Source: Dyadobacter koreensis (lineage in GTDB: Bacteria; Bacteroidota; Bacteroidia; Cytophagales; Spirosomataceae). From it: a stretch of 64,000 nucleotides of DNA. The stretch spans positions 422,337 through 486,336 of the forward strand of contig NZ_FNXY01000002.1 of NCBI RefSeq assembly GCF_900108855.1. The letters are read 5' to 3'. The notes below the pieces were generated by a model. It was not told the DNA's origin. It was given only the letters and a program-made list of their open reading frames with translations, and ran no database searches. The position numbers and the translations under genes were made by a program. Below, in pieces: positions 44,840-53,370 of the stretch (the first letter of the stretch is position 1; every line of letters starts with the position of its first letter).

Positions 44840-46291
44840 ATGAAAAAAATAGTAGTGGTTGATGACGAAGCGGATATTTGCTTCCTTTTAAAAAGATTTT
44901 TATCGAAGAACGATTTCATTGTCGAAACAGCTCAGACGGGAAAAGATGGGTTGGAGTTAATAGAATCTTTTGAGCCTGACCTGGTTATGACCGACTTCCG
45001 CCTGGGAGACATCACGGGAACCGAATTGCTTAATGCTATTAAATCAAAACGTCCTCATGTTCCTGTATTGATCATTACCGGCTACTCTGATATCAAGGTC
45101 GCTGTTAATGTAATGAAACTCGGCGCTTATGATTACATCACAAAACCGCTTTTTCCAGACGAAATTCTTGTTACGGTTAAAAAGGCTTTGGCTGATGCAG
45201 AATCAGAAAAATCTGGGGAAACTGAATATGTTGCCGGTAATACCGAAACTGCTACTGTTACGAAGCCAGGTCGCAAAACTACCCACAAGATGAAGGCGGG
45301 ATATGTGATGGGGCAGAGTGAAATCGCAGACAATTTGTTTCGTCAGGTTGACCTTGTCGCACCGACTAATTTCAGCGTGATTATTTACGGAGAGAGCGGG
45401 TCAGGCAAGGAGGCGATTGCACATGAAATCCATAACCGATCGCGCAGAAGAGATATGCCTTTTGTGGCGATGGACTGCGGAGCCATCTCGAAAGAACTTG
45501 CCGGAAGTGAACTTTTTGGGCATGAGAAAGGATCGTTTACAGGCGCGCTTCAAACCAAAATCGGACATTTCGAAATGGCAAACGGCGGAACTTTGTTTTT
45601 GGATGAAGTTTCAAATTTGTCTTACGAAATCCAGGTTGCATTATTGCGTGTAGTCCAGGAGCGCAAAATGCGTCGGATTGGCGGTTCAAAGGAGATAGAT
45701 CTTGATGTAAGGATTATTGTAGCCAGTAATGAAAGACTTCTGGATGCTGCCAGAAACGGAAAATTCAGAGAAGATCTGTACTACCGTTTCAATGAGTTCA
45801 CGATTGAAGTTCCTGCATTAAGAAACCGTAAAGATGATCTTTTACTTTTTGCAACCACTTTCCTGGAAACGACAAATGGTGAATTGGGAAAAAATGTGAA
45901 AGGATTCTCAGACGAGGTTATGAAGGATTTTGTAAATTATTCATGGCCTGGAAATTTGCGTGAGCTCAAAAACGTGATCAAACGTGCAACATTATTGTCG
46001 GACGGAGAGCTTATCGAGGAGAAATCACTTCCTTTTGAGATCGTCAATTATAGCAAATTGAAAGACCTTGACGAAGAAATATCGGCACCTGTCGTGGCTG
46101 CGCCTGCATCTCAGGAGGTTGCTGACACCGAAGATTCCAAGCCAAGTTTGAAAACAGTCGCAAACGAAGCTGAGTATGATATGATTATGCAGGTTTTACG
46201 AGACGTTAATTTTAATAAGAGCAAAGCAGCACGTTTATTGAACATCGATCGTAAAACGTTGTATAACAAAATGAAGCAATTTGATATTTAA
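44840..46291 (+). CDS. Sigma-54-dependent NtrC-family response regulator
   Basis: A 483-residue activator. The receiver (1-120) has the phosphoacceptor Asp52 in VMTDFRLGD. The AAA+ domain has Walker A GESGSGKE (about 183), the sigma-54 contact loop as GSFTGA rather than the usual GAFTGA (about 231), Walker B LFLDEV, and the arginine region REDLYYRF. A Fis-type helix-turn-helix ends the protein (NKSKAARLLNIDRKTLYNKM). It would open promoters bound by the sigma-54 encoded just upstream. Its last bases overlap the next kinase gene, so the kinase is its likely partner. Confidence 0.94.
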   Translation: MKKIVVVDDEADICFLLKRFLSKNDFIVETAQTGKDGLELIESFEPDLVMTDFRLGDITGTELLNAIKSKRPHVPVLIITGYSDIKVAVNVMKLGAYDYITKPLFPDEILVTVKKALADAESEKSGETEYVAGNTETATVTKPGRKTTHKMKAGYVMGQSEIADNLFRQVDLVAPTNFSVIIYGESGSGKEAIAHEIHNRSRRRDMPFVAMDCGAISKELAGSELFGHEKGSFTGALQTKIGHFEMANGGTLFLDEVSNLSYEIQVALLRVVQERKMRRIGGSKEIDLDVRIIVASNERLLDAARNGKFREDLYYRFNEFTIEVPALRNRKDDLLLFATTFLETTNGELGKNVKGFSDEVMKDFVNYSWPGNLRELKNVIKRATLLSDGELIEEKSLPFEIVNYSKLKDLDEEISAPVVAAPASQEVADTEDSKPSLKTVANEAEYDMIMQVLRDVNFNKSKAARLLNIDRKTLYNKMKQFDI

Positions 46292-47792
46292 GAAATTGGA
46301 AAATCAATTATGCCTTTTTTCATTTGAGGAGATTTTAAACGCATCAACAACCGGATTCATTGTCTGCTGTGTGCCATCTGGCAAAGGTGACATTGACTCC
46401 GGAAATATGAGCTGCGTTTTTATAAATCCAACTGCTCAAAAGCTGACGGGAATAACTGAATCAACCGGACTCACGCAAAGATCAATTTTTGGTGAGCATA
46501 TAAATCTTAATACATTAGACGTTTCCGGAAGCCTTGATTTTAAGTTTGAGAAATCAGGAGTTTGGTGCAGAATTACCAAGTCTTCTCTTGGCGGCCTTTT
46601 TTTATATACCCTGAACGACATTTCTGTTGAGAAACAGCATGAAGTTAAACTGTCACATTTTCAAAAGTTATCCGCGGAAGCGGAAGAGACAATGGAATTT
46701 GGCAGCTGGATATGGGATCTCAAAACTTCTCAATTTGAGTGGACCGAGGGTATGTACAAATTAATGGGTTACCGGTCGGAAGATCTGCCGTTATCAAAAC
46801 TGGATAGCAGTACTTTCAAGAAAAATATTCATCCGGATGACCTGGAAATGATCACCGGAAAATTGAGAAATATCTTGTCATACACTGATACTTATGTTCT
46901 CGAATTCAGAATCATTGCCGAGGATGGGGAGGAAAAACATTTGTACGTTAAGGGGCACAATACAATCGATGAGATTACAGGACATCCGATATCTGTCGGG
47001 ACGGCTTTTAATGTTTCCATGCTTCGGGAAATTCAACGTGAGCTGGAACAGAAAGTGAGTGATCTGAATACTTCTAATGCAGATCTTGAACAGTTTGCCT
47101 ATGTTGCTTCTCATGATTTGCAGGAGCCATTACGTAAAATCGTATCGTTTGGCGAACGGCTCGATACCAGGTCGAAAGACAGTCTGGATGAGGAAAACCA
47201 CTTATATCTTGACAGAATTTTAAGTTCCTCCCGCCGCATGCAGAATATGATCAATAATTTGCTTGAATTTTCCCGTGTCACAAGTACTTCAAAATTATTT
47301 GAACCAACAGATCTTAACGAAGTTCTTAAAGTGACACTGAGTGATTTGGAAGTGTCAATTCAAAATAGCAAAGCGAAAATCGAAGTAGACAAGATGCCCG
47401 TTATTGATGGAAATCAAACTCAGCTGTCGCAACTTTTTCTGAACCTGATCTCAAATTCATTAAAATTTACAAAGCAGAATGTTGATCCGGTAATTTCAAT
47501 TAAATTGTCTGATGTCCCGGAAACGGAAGTTATAAAGAGAAAATTAGTTGGAAATCAGCAGTATATAAAAATTACGGTAAAGGATAATGGGATTGGATTT
47601 TCAAACGAAAATGCGTCCCGGATCTTTACAATTTTTCAAAGATTACGTGGCCGTTCCGAGTATGAAGGTGCTGGTATAGGGCTTTCTGTATGCAAAAAGG
47701 TAGTCGAAGGGCATCATGGAATAATCGAAGCATATGGAATTCCTGATCAGGGAGCTGTTTTCGAAATTATTCTTCCAGTAAACCAGAATTAA
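46281..47792 (+). CDS. PAS-domain soluble sensor histidine kinase
   Basis: A 503-residue kinase without membrane helices. An N-terminal PAS-like region (15-110) is followed by a second PAS/PAC (about 130-245, FGSWIWDLKTSQFEWTEGMY and EFRIIAEDGEEKHLYVKG). HisKA with YVASHDLQEPLRKIVSF and HATPase_c with LISNSLKFT, DNGIGF and GAGIGLSVCKKVV come next. The start appears to be a TTG at 46281 overlapping the activator gene by 11 bp; the first ATG lies inside the PAS region. The overlap suggests that it phosphorylates the NtrC-type activator. Confidence 0.9.
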   Translation: MIFKKLENQLCLFSFEEILNASTTGFIVCCVPSGKGDIDSGNMSCVFINPTAQKLTGITESTGLTQRSIFGEHINLNTLDVSGSLDFKFEKSGVWCRITKSSLGGLFLYTLNDISVEKQHEVKLSHFQKLSAEAEETMEFGSWIWDLKTSQFEWTEGMYKLMGYRSEDLPLSKLDSSTFKKNIHPDDLEMITGKLRNILSYTDTYVLEFRIIAEDGEEKHLYVKGHNTIDEITGHPISVGTAFNVSMLREIQRELEQKVSDLNTSNADLEQFAYVASHDLQEPLRKIVSFGERLDTRSKDSLDEENHLYLDRILSSSRRMQNMINNLLEFSRVTSTSKLFEPTDLNEVLKVTLSDLEVSIQNSKAKIEVDKMPVIDGNQTQLSQLFLNLISNSLKFTKQNVDPVISIKLSDVPETEVIKRKLVGNQQYIKITVKDNGIGFSNENASRIFTIFQRLRGRSEYEGAGIGLSVCKKVVEGHHGIIEAYGIPDQGAVFEIILPVNQN

Positions 47793-47857
47793 TCGGGATA
47801 TATTTCATTATTAACCCACCACTTCATTTTAGATATTTAGGTTTCAATTGTATTATA

Positions 47858-49285
47858 ATGAACAGTAAAGTAATAAGCGTACTTCTGGTTGATGATGACG
47901 AGGATGACTATTTTCTAACCAGAGAATATTTTAAGGATCTTATCAACTGGAAATTCGATATTACCTGGTGCTCTACCTATAAAGAGGCAATTCATAATAT
48001 TCAGAACAAGAAATTTGATCTTTACTTCTTTGACTATTTGCTTGGTGAACGTAACGGTATCGATCTGATCGAAGAAGCATGTACACTTGAATGCGAAGAG
48101 CCAATTATCCTTTTAACAGGTAAGGGAGATACGAAAGTTGCTGTCGAAGCATTGAGGCTTGGCGCGGCTGATTATCTCATAAAAAATGAGCTTGACTCAG
48201 AAAAGCTGGAGCGTACGATCCGTTATGCATTGGAACGCACCTCGGTTTTAAAGGCGTTACGCCATAGCGAAAGGCGTTACAGACGCGTTTTTGAAGAATC
48301 AAATGACTTCCTTTTTATCAGTGATCTTGAAGGAGTGATCACCGATTTTAATACTTCCGCATGTACCTTGACCGGTTATTTACCCAAAGAACTGAAAAGT
48401 AAGAATATCCTTGAAATGGTGGATGATCCACTTTTTGGGACGGTTTGGGAAGGAATTCAGGAAAGATCTATTCAAGATTTTGAGGTTAGGCTGGTAACAA
48501 ATGATGGGGAGAAAAAATATTGTGTTTTCTCCGCTTCGATGGAAATGGATGAAGACAACCCTTACGTCCAGGGGCGGCTACACGATATTACGGCGAGAAA
48601 GCAGTCTGAAAGAGAACGTCTGTTTTCTGAGAAACTTGCTGTAACGAGCCGTCTTGTGCGTATGCTCGCGCACGAAGTCCGGAATCCACTGACCAATGTA
48701 AATCTTTCGGCTGAACAGCTGGAAATGGAATTGGTTGATGAAGATCAGAAATTCTACACCCAGATTATAAAACGAAACTGTACGCGGATCAATGATCTGA
48801 TCACGCAATTATTGCAACCATCCAGTTCGACGGACGTTAATCTTGTTGATCAATCAATTCATCAAGTGCTTGACGAAGCGATTGCCACAGCTTATGACCG
48901 GGTTCAGCTGAAAAGAATTCAGATTGTTAAGGTTTTTGCAGAGGAGGATTTTGCTATTCCTTTGGATTCAGTTTCTCTGCACATGGCATTTTTGAACCTG
49001 ATCACAAACGCTATCGAAGCAATGGCCGAGGATACCGGTGTACTTCGAATTACAACACGTTTGCAGGCTGACGCATTGCAGGTCATTTTCGCGGATAACG
49101 GCTCGGGGATCAGCGAAGAGAATATGGACAAAATATTCGAGCCTTATTTTACAGGTAAGAAAAATGGTATGGGTCTTGGATTAGCTACAACGTTGAACAT
49201 TCTCCACACACATCACGGACGGATTGATGTGCAGTCGGAAGAAGGAGTAGGGACGACTTTTACGATCAGTTTTTCAGGAAAATAA
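47858..49285 (+). CDS. Hybrid receiver-PAS-histidine kinase
   Basis: A 475-residue protein with an N-terminal receiver (1-125; DDDEDDYF, FFDYLLGERNG, and KNELDSE in place of the usual KP). A PAS domain follows at about 140-255. HisKA with MLAHEVRNPLTNVNLSAEQL and HATPase_c with LITNAIEAMAE, DNGSGI and GMGLGLATTLNIL come after. The kinase part resembles NtrB-like enzymes that feed sigma-54 activators. It lies 65 bp after the PAS kinase in the same direction and closes the rpoN cassette before a strong terminator. The receiver's Lys-Asn change may alter signalling. Confidence 0.9.
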   Translation: MNSKVISVLLVDDDEDDYFLTREYFKDLINWKFDITWCSTYKEAIHNIQNKKFDLYFFDYLLGERNGIDLIEEACTLECEEPIILLTGKGDTKVAVEALRLGAADYLIKNELDSEKLERTIRYALERTSVLKALRHSERRYRRVFEESNDFLFISDLEGVITDFNTSACTLTGYLPKELKSKNILEMVDDPLFGTVWEGIQERSIQDFEVRLVTNDGEKKYCVFSASMEMDEDNPYVQGRLHDITARKQSERERLFSEKLAVTSRLVRMLAHEVRNPLTNVNLSAEQLEMELVDEDQKFYTQIIKRNCTRINDLITQLLQPSSSTDVNLVDQSIHQVLDEAIATAYDRVQLKRIQIVKVFAEEDFAIPLDSVSLHMAFLNLITNAIEAMAEDTGVLRITTRLQADALQVIFADNGSGISEENMDKIFEPYFTGKKNGMGLGLATTLNILHTHHGRIDVQSEEGVGTTFTISFSGK

Positions 49286-49325
49286 TAAACCGGCCTGAGA
49301 AGATTTAATCAAACAAAATATAAGA

Positions 49326-49361
49326 CGAAACCCCGGAATTGCTATATGCTCCGGGGTTTCG
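49326..49361. terminator. Bidirectional terminator after the rpoN cassette
   Basis: CGAAACCCCGGA at 49326-49337 is perfectly complementary to TCCGGGGTTTCG at 49350-49361, followed by TTTTA on the plus strand. It lies between converging genes, 40 bases after the hybrid kinase stop. Confidence 0.88.
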
Positions 49362-49367
49362 TTTTAC

Positions 49368-49895
49368 TTAGTTTCTGCGGTATCCTTTATTGTCGTTTCT
49401 CGAATTATCATTTCGGCCATAATGGTCGTTTCTGTCATTCCCTTTTACATATCCACGGTTACGATCCTTTGTTACCTGGTATTTCGGGTGGCCGGCGCTC
49501 TGATAATATCGCTGATCTCTGCTGTCACGAATAATCTGCTGGTTGTGATTTCCTTTGTATCGAGCATACTGAGAAATATGAATATTATTATGCAAAAACG
49601 GTCTTGGCTCGTTTACAACAACTTTATAGGAATTGTAAATGTCATAATTGCGATAACGTGACGGAAGCGAAGATACATACACCCACTGAGCTCCATTTTG
49701 ATAAACATACTGCGCTCTTGTCACATCATAATAAGCATTGATATCCGGCAGATAATAGAAATCAACGTGGTTATAACCGGTGGGGCCCCATGCTGGCTGA
49801 CTGCCGATATTGATACTTAAACTGATTTGAGCATTGGATTCCTGAGCTGCTGAAAGACTTAGTAACACGATTATTGAGAACATTATCTTTTTCAT
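49368..49895 (-). CDS. Secreted Tyr/Asn/Arg-rich protein of unknown function
   Basis: A 175-residue protein with a signal peptide ending near ESNAQ. The mature part contains PAWGPTGYNHVDFYYLPDINAYY and YVYQNGAQWVYVSSLPSRY, a pattern seen in small periplasmic proteins of Bacteroidota with no assigned function. The last ~40 residues are repetitive and very polar (runs of Asn/Asp/Arg/Gly/Tyr) and probably disordered. It is monocistronic and shares the preceding terminator. I cannot assign a role. Confidence 0.75.
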   Translation of the reverse strand: MKKIMFSIIVLLSLSAAQESNAQISLSINIGSQPAWGPTGYNHVDFYYLPDINAYYDVTRAQYVYQNGAQWVYVSSLPSRYRNYDIYNSYKVVVNEPRPFLHNNIHISQYARYKGNHNQQIIRDSRDQRYYQSAGHPKYQVTKDRNRGYVKGNDRNDHYGRNDNSRNDNKGYRRN

Positions 49896-50057
49896 GGTTT
49901 CTGTTGTTTAAAGTTTAAAATCCGGCACTTTCTGTGCTCTTATGATGGTAAGACAGGAGTATTTAAGCTGCGTTTAATCGACGAAAGAAGCGATCGACAG
50001 GCTTGCCGTATTTGTCTGCGAGATGGCAGGTTTTGTCTAGTAACCGGTATATACAAA

Positions 50058-50089
50058 ATCCCAGCTTCAAACCGGATTGAAGCTGGGAT
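50058..50089 (-). terminator. Terminator of the metal efflux operon
   Basis: ATCCCAGCTTCAA at 50058-50070 and TTGAAGCTGGGAT at 50077-50089 form a perfect 13-bp stem with a 6-base loop. On the minus strand TTTTG follows. It lies 21 bases after the RND pump stop codon. Confidence 0.85.
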
Positions 50090-50109
50090 ATGGAGGGTTT
50101 GAGAATAAT

Positions 50110-53100
50110 TTAAACAGTTATTCTTTTCTTCCTATTGAAGAAACCATAGATAATCGGGAAGATTAATAAAGTCAGAATGGTTGCAGTAATTAAGCCTCCA
50201 ATCACAACGATCGCAAGTGGTTTTTGTGTTTCAGATCCAATTCCCGTTGACGTTGCAGCTGGAAGGAGCCCGATCGCTGCCATAAGTGCTGTCATGACAA
50301 CTGGCCGGATCCGTGATTTAACACCTTCCCGGATTGCTTCGTCCAGCGGCATCCGGGCTGAAAGATTGTTATTAAAGACAGAAATCAGAATCACACCGTT
50401 CTGGACGCATAATCCGAAAAGTGCAATAAACCCTACACCGGCTGAAATGCCGAAGTTCATATGCGTTACATGCAGCGCCAGAATGCCGCCGATCAAAGCA
50501 AAGGGCACATTGACCAATACCAAACCGGCATCTTTTGCATTGCTGAACATAATAAAAAGCAGGATGAAAATACCGATCAAACTAATAGGAACCACTTGGC
50601 CGAGGCGGGCCGTAGCGCGAACCTGATTTTCAAATTCACCTGACCAGTTGATCGAATATCCCTTTGGTAATGTTTTCAACAAAGGCTTAACACGGCTCTG
50701 GGCATCAGCGATTGTGCTTCCCAAATCACGTTCCCGGACTGAGAATTTTACACCTATAAATCGTTTGTTATTATCGCGGTAAACAAAGGCCGGCCCGGTC
50801 ACAGTACGAATGGAAGAAATTTCTTTCAATGGAATTTTCCCTCCTGTCAAAGTGGGTACCATTAACTGTTGAATGTCATTGACATCCCGGCGATATTGCT
50901 GTTCATAACGCAGACGGATATCAAATTTGCGCTCTCCTTCGTATAAAATCGAAGCTGTTTTACCACCGATAGCCATCTCGATTACGGCTTGCACATCAGC
51001 GGTACTTACACCATATTGCGCCATTTTGTGGTCATGCAGAATAACACTGATTTCGGGCTGTCCGATATTTCTCAAAATCCCGACATCTTTAATCCCGGGA
51101 ACGTCTTTGATCGCTTCCAGAACCTCGTTTGCTTTTGTATTCAAGGTTTCCAGATCGTCGCCATAAATCTTTACTGCATTACTTGCATTCATCCCCGCAA
51201 CCGCTTCTGCGACGTTGTCAATAATCGGCTGTGAGTAATTATAATTGATACCTTGAAATTGTTTTAGCTTGGTATCCATTTCTTCGATCAGCTCATCCTG
51301 TGTGATCTTCCGTTTCCATTCATCTTTTGGTTTTAAATTTACCTGCATCTGAACGTAGTAAAAACCTGATGGGTCAGTTCCGTCATTTGATCGGCCGGTC
51401 TGGGATAACACCCCGTTAACTTCCGGGAATTCATTTAGTTTTGCGCGAAGAATATGCACCATTTTAATCGTTTCCGTAAGCGAGCTGCTCATTGGAAGTT
51501 TGGCTTCCACCCATAACGCGCCTTCGTTCAATGTCGGTAAAAACTCAGTCCCCAGAAATTTTGCGGAAAATAAACTGACGGTCAGAAAAACGAGAGCAAA
51601 AACCACACTGATTTTTTTTCTGGCATAACACCATTCAAAACCATTACTTACGCTGCGATCAAAAAATCTTACAATCGGATTACTTTTCTCTCTTACATTT
51701 TTATTTAAAAGGAATGAGCATAAAACCGGTACCAGGGTCAGCGTATAAACCAATGCTCCCAGCAAAGCGAAACCCAGCGTATAGGCCAGCGGGGTAAACA
51801 TTTTTCCTTCAACTTTCTGAAAGCTGAAAATCGGGATAAGCGCTGTGATGATGATCAGTTTTGAGAAGAAAATCGCTTTTCCCAATTCCCCGCCGGTTTT
51901 CTTTATGAGCCCAAGTTTAGATAGTTTGTTATAACGCTCCATGCCGTTTTTATGCGCAAGGTGATCCAGTGTTACAAAAATCCCTTCGACCATCACGACG
52001 GCACCGTCAATAATAATCCCGAAATCTATTGCTCCCATCGACAGCAGGTTTGCTGACATCCCTTTCAGTTTAAGGCACATAAAGGCGAACAACAAGGCAA
52101 GTGGAATAATAATGGACACGATAATGGTGGTTCGCCAGTCCGCCATAAACAAAAAGACAATAACGGTCACGAAAACAATTCCTTCGATCAGGTTATGTTT
52201 TACGGTGTGTGCGCAAAATTCAATCAAATTGTCGCGGTCATAAAAAGTTACCATTTTGACGTCTGGAGGAAGAATTTTGGTGTTCAGCTCTTCAACCTTA
52301 TCTTTTATTCTTGCCAGAACTTCACTTGGATTTTCTCCCTTGCGCTGAACTACGATACCTTCGATTACATCGTCATTTCCATCCAGTCCAACTTGTCCGA
52401 CACGAGGCATGTCTGACTCTTTCACCGCTGCCACGTCTTTCACTAAAACGGGATAATCCTTTACATATTCGACTATAATGTTCTCAATATCAGGAATAGA
52501 ATTTAATAGCCCGATCCCGCGAACTACATAAGCCTGCCCATTTTTTTCGATTACGTCACCCCCTACGTTCACATTACTTTTCGTTACGGCCTGATAGACT
52601 TCCAGCGGTGTGATATTGTATTTTACAAGTTTGGTCGGGTTAACCTGTACTTCATATATCTTCTGGCGCCCCCCGAAAGCAACAACATCTGCTACTCCTG
52701 GAATACTTCTCAGCTGGCGGTCAATAACCCAGTTGTGAAGTGTCAATAACTCGCGGCTGTCGCGATCAGCACTTTTTAACGTAAAGCGGAAAATCTCTCC
52801 GGTTGGTCCGTATGGCGGTTGAACGTCAGGTTCGACACCTTCCGGCAGTGAAATATTCCTTAATAAATTATTGACTTGCTGCCTGGCGAAAAAGTCCTCA
52901 ACGGTGTCGTCAAAAATGATCTTGATGATGCTAAGTCCGAACATCGTTGTACTTCGCACGTTTGTTTTCTGCTGCACAGAGTTCATTGCGACTTCAATAG
53001 GCACAGTCACGAAACGTTCAATCTCTTCGGCGCTCCGACCATTCCATTGCGTGACGATAATAATCTGAGTATTTGTAACATCCGGGAAAGCTTCAAGGGG

Positions 53101-53211
53101 TGTTTCCTTATAACTCATCACACCTGCAATGATCAGCAAGGCTGTCATAAAGAAAATGAAGAACCGGTTTTTAAGGGAAAAACCAACAATTCCCCTGATA
53201 AATTTATTCAT
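50110..53211 (-). CDS. czcA: Heavy-metal efflux RND pump, CzcA-like
   Basis: A 1033-residue inner-membrane proton/metal antiporter with twelve helices and two large periplasmic loops. TM4 carries AIDFGIIIDGAVVMVEG around residues 395-410, with the Asp-x5-Asp-x6-Glu pattern of divalent-cation HME-RND pumps (CzcA/CnrA-like). CusA-type monovalent pumps differ here. I use the ATG at 53211; a TTG two codons upstream is in frame. The adaptor and TolC-like genes precede it, and an OmpR/kinase pair lies at the head of the run. Zn, Co, Ni or Cd are likely substrates; the exact metal is not readable. Confidence 0.9.
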   Translation of the reverse strand: MNKFIRGIVGFSLKNRFFIFFMTALLIIAGVMSYKETPLEAFPDVTNTQIIIVTQWNGRSAEEIERFVTVPIEVAMNSVQQKTNVRSTTMFGLSIIKIIFDDTVEDFFARQQVNNLLRNISLPEGVEPDVQPPYGPTGEIFRFTLKSADRDSRELLTLHNWVIDRQLRSIPGVADVVAFGGRQKIYEVQVNPTKLVKYNITPLEVYQAVTKSNVNVGGDVIEKNGQAYVVRGIGLLNSIPDIENIIVEYVKDYPVLVKDVAAVKESDMPRVGQVGLDGNDDVIEGIVVQRKGENPSEVLARIKDKVEELNTKILPPDVKMVTFYDRDNLIEFCAHTVKHNLIEGIVFVTVIVFLFMADWRTTIIVSIIIPLALLFAFMCLKLKGMSANLLSMGAIDFGIIIDGAVVMVEGIFVTLDHLAHKNGMERYNKLSKLGLIKKTGGELGKAIFFSKLIIITALIPIFSFQKVEGKMFTPLAYTLGFALLGALVYTLTLVPVLCSFLLNKNVREKSNPIVRFFDRSVSNGFEWCYARKKISVVFALVFLTVSLFSAKFLGTEFLPTLNEGALWVEAKLPMSSSLTETIKMVHILRAKLNEFPEVNGVLSQTGRSNDGTDPSGFYYVQMQVNLKPKDEWKRKITQDELIEEMDTKLKQFQGINYNYSQPIIDNVAEAVAGMNASNAVKIYGDDLETLNTKANEVLEAIKDVPGIKDVGILRNIGQPEISVILHDHKMAQYGVSTADVQAVIEMAIGGKTASILYEGERKFDIRLRYEQQYRRDVNDIQQLMVPTLTGGKIPLKEISSIRTVTGPAFVYRDNNKRFIGVKFSVRERDLGSTIADAQSRVKPLLKTLPKGYSINWSGEFENQVRATARLGQVVPISLIGIFILLFIMFSNAKDAGLVLVNVPFALIGGILALHVTHMNFGISAGVGFIALFGLCVQNGVILISVFNNNLSARMPLDEAIREGVKSRIRPVVMTALMAAIGLLPAATSTGIGSETQKPLAIVVIGGLITATILTLLIFPIIYGFFNRKKRITV

Positions 53212-53220
53212 GATCAAATG

Positions 53221-53370
53221 AATTTGGAATGATAGAATGATGACGGTCCGCCGCTGCGGAGTGAGAGAATGGCGGAATGAGAGGATTATTGAGTGACGGA
53301 ATACTGGACGATGCTTTTTTGCTATTTATACGGTCATTCAAAATTCTTTCATTCTCTCAATCATTCAGCG
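53221..53370. repeat. Degenerate GAATGA / TCATTC repeats between adaptor and pump genes
   Basis: The spacer holds several GAATGA-like motifs on the plus strand (for example around 53227, 53235 and 53275) and TCATTC-like motifs on its other half (around 53334, 53348 and 53361). The two halves are partly complementary and could fold as a long imperfect hairpin in the operon mRNA. Copies are short and degenerate. Confidence 0.4.
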
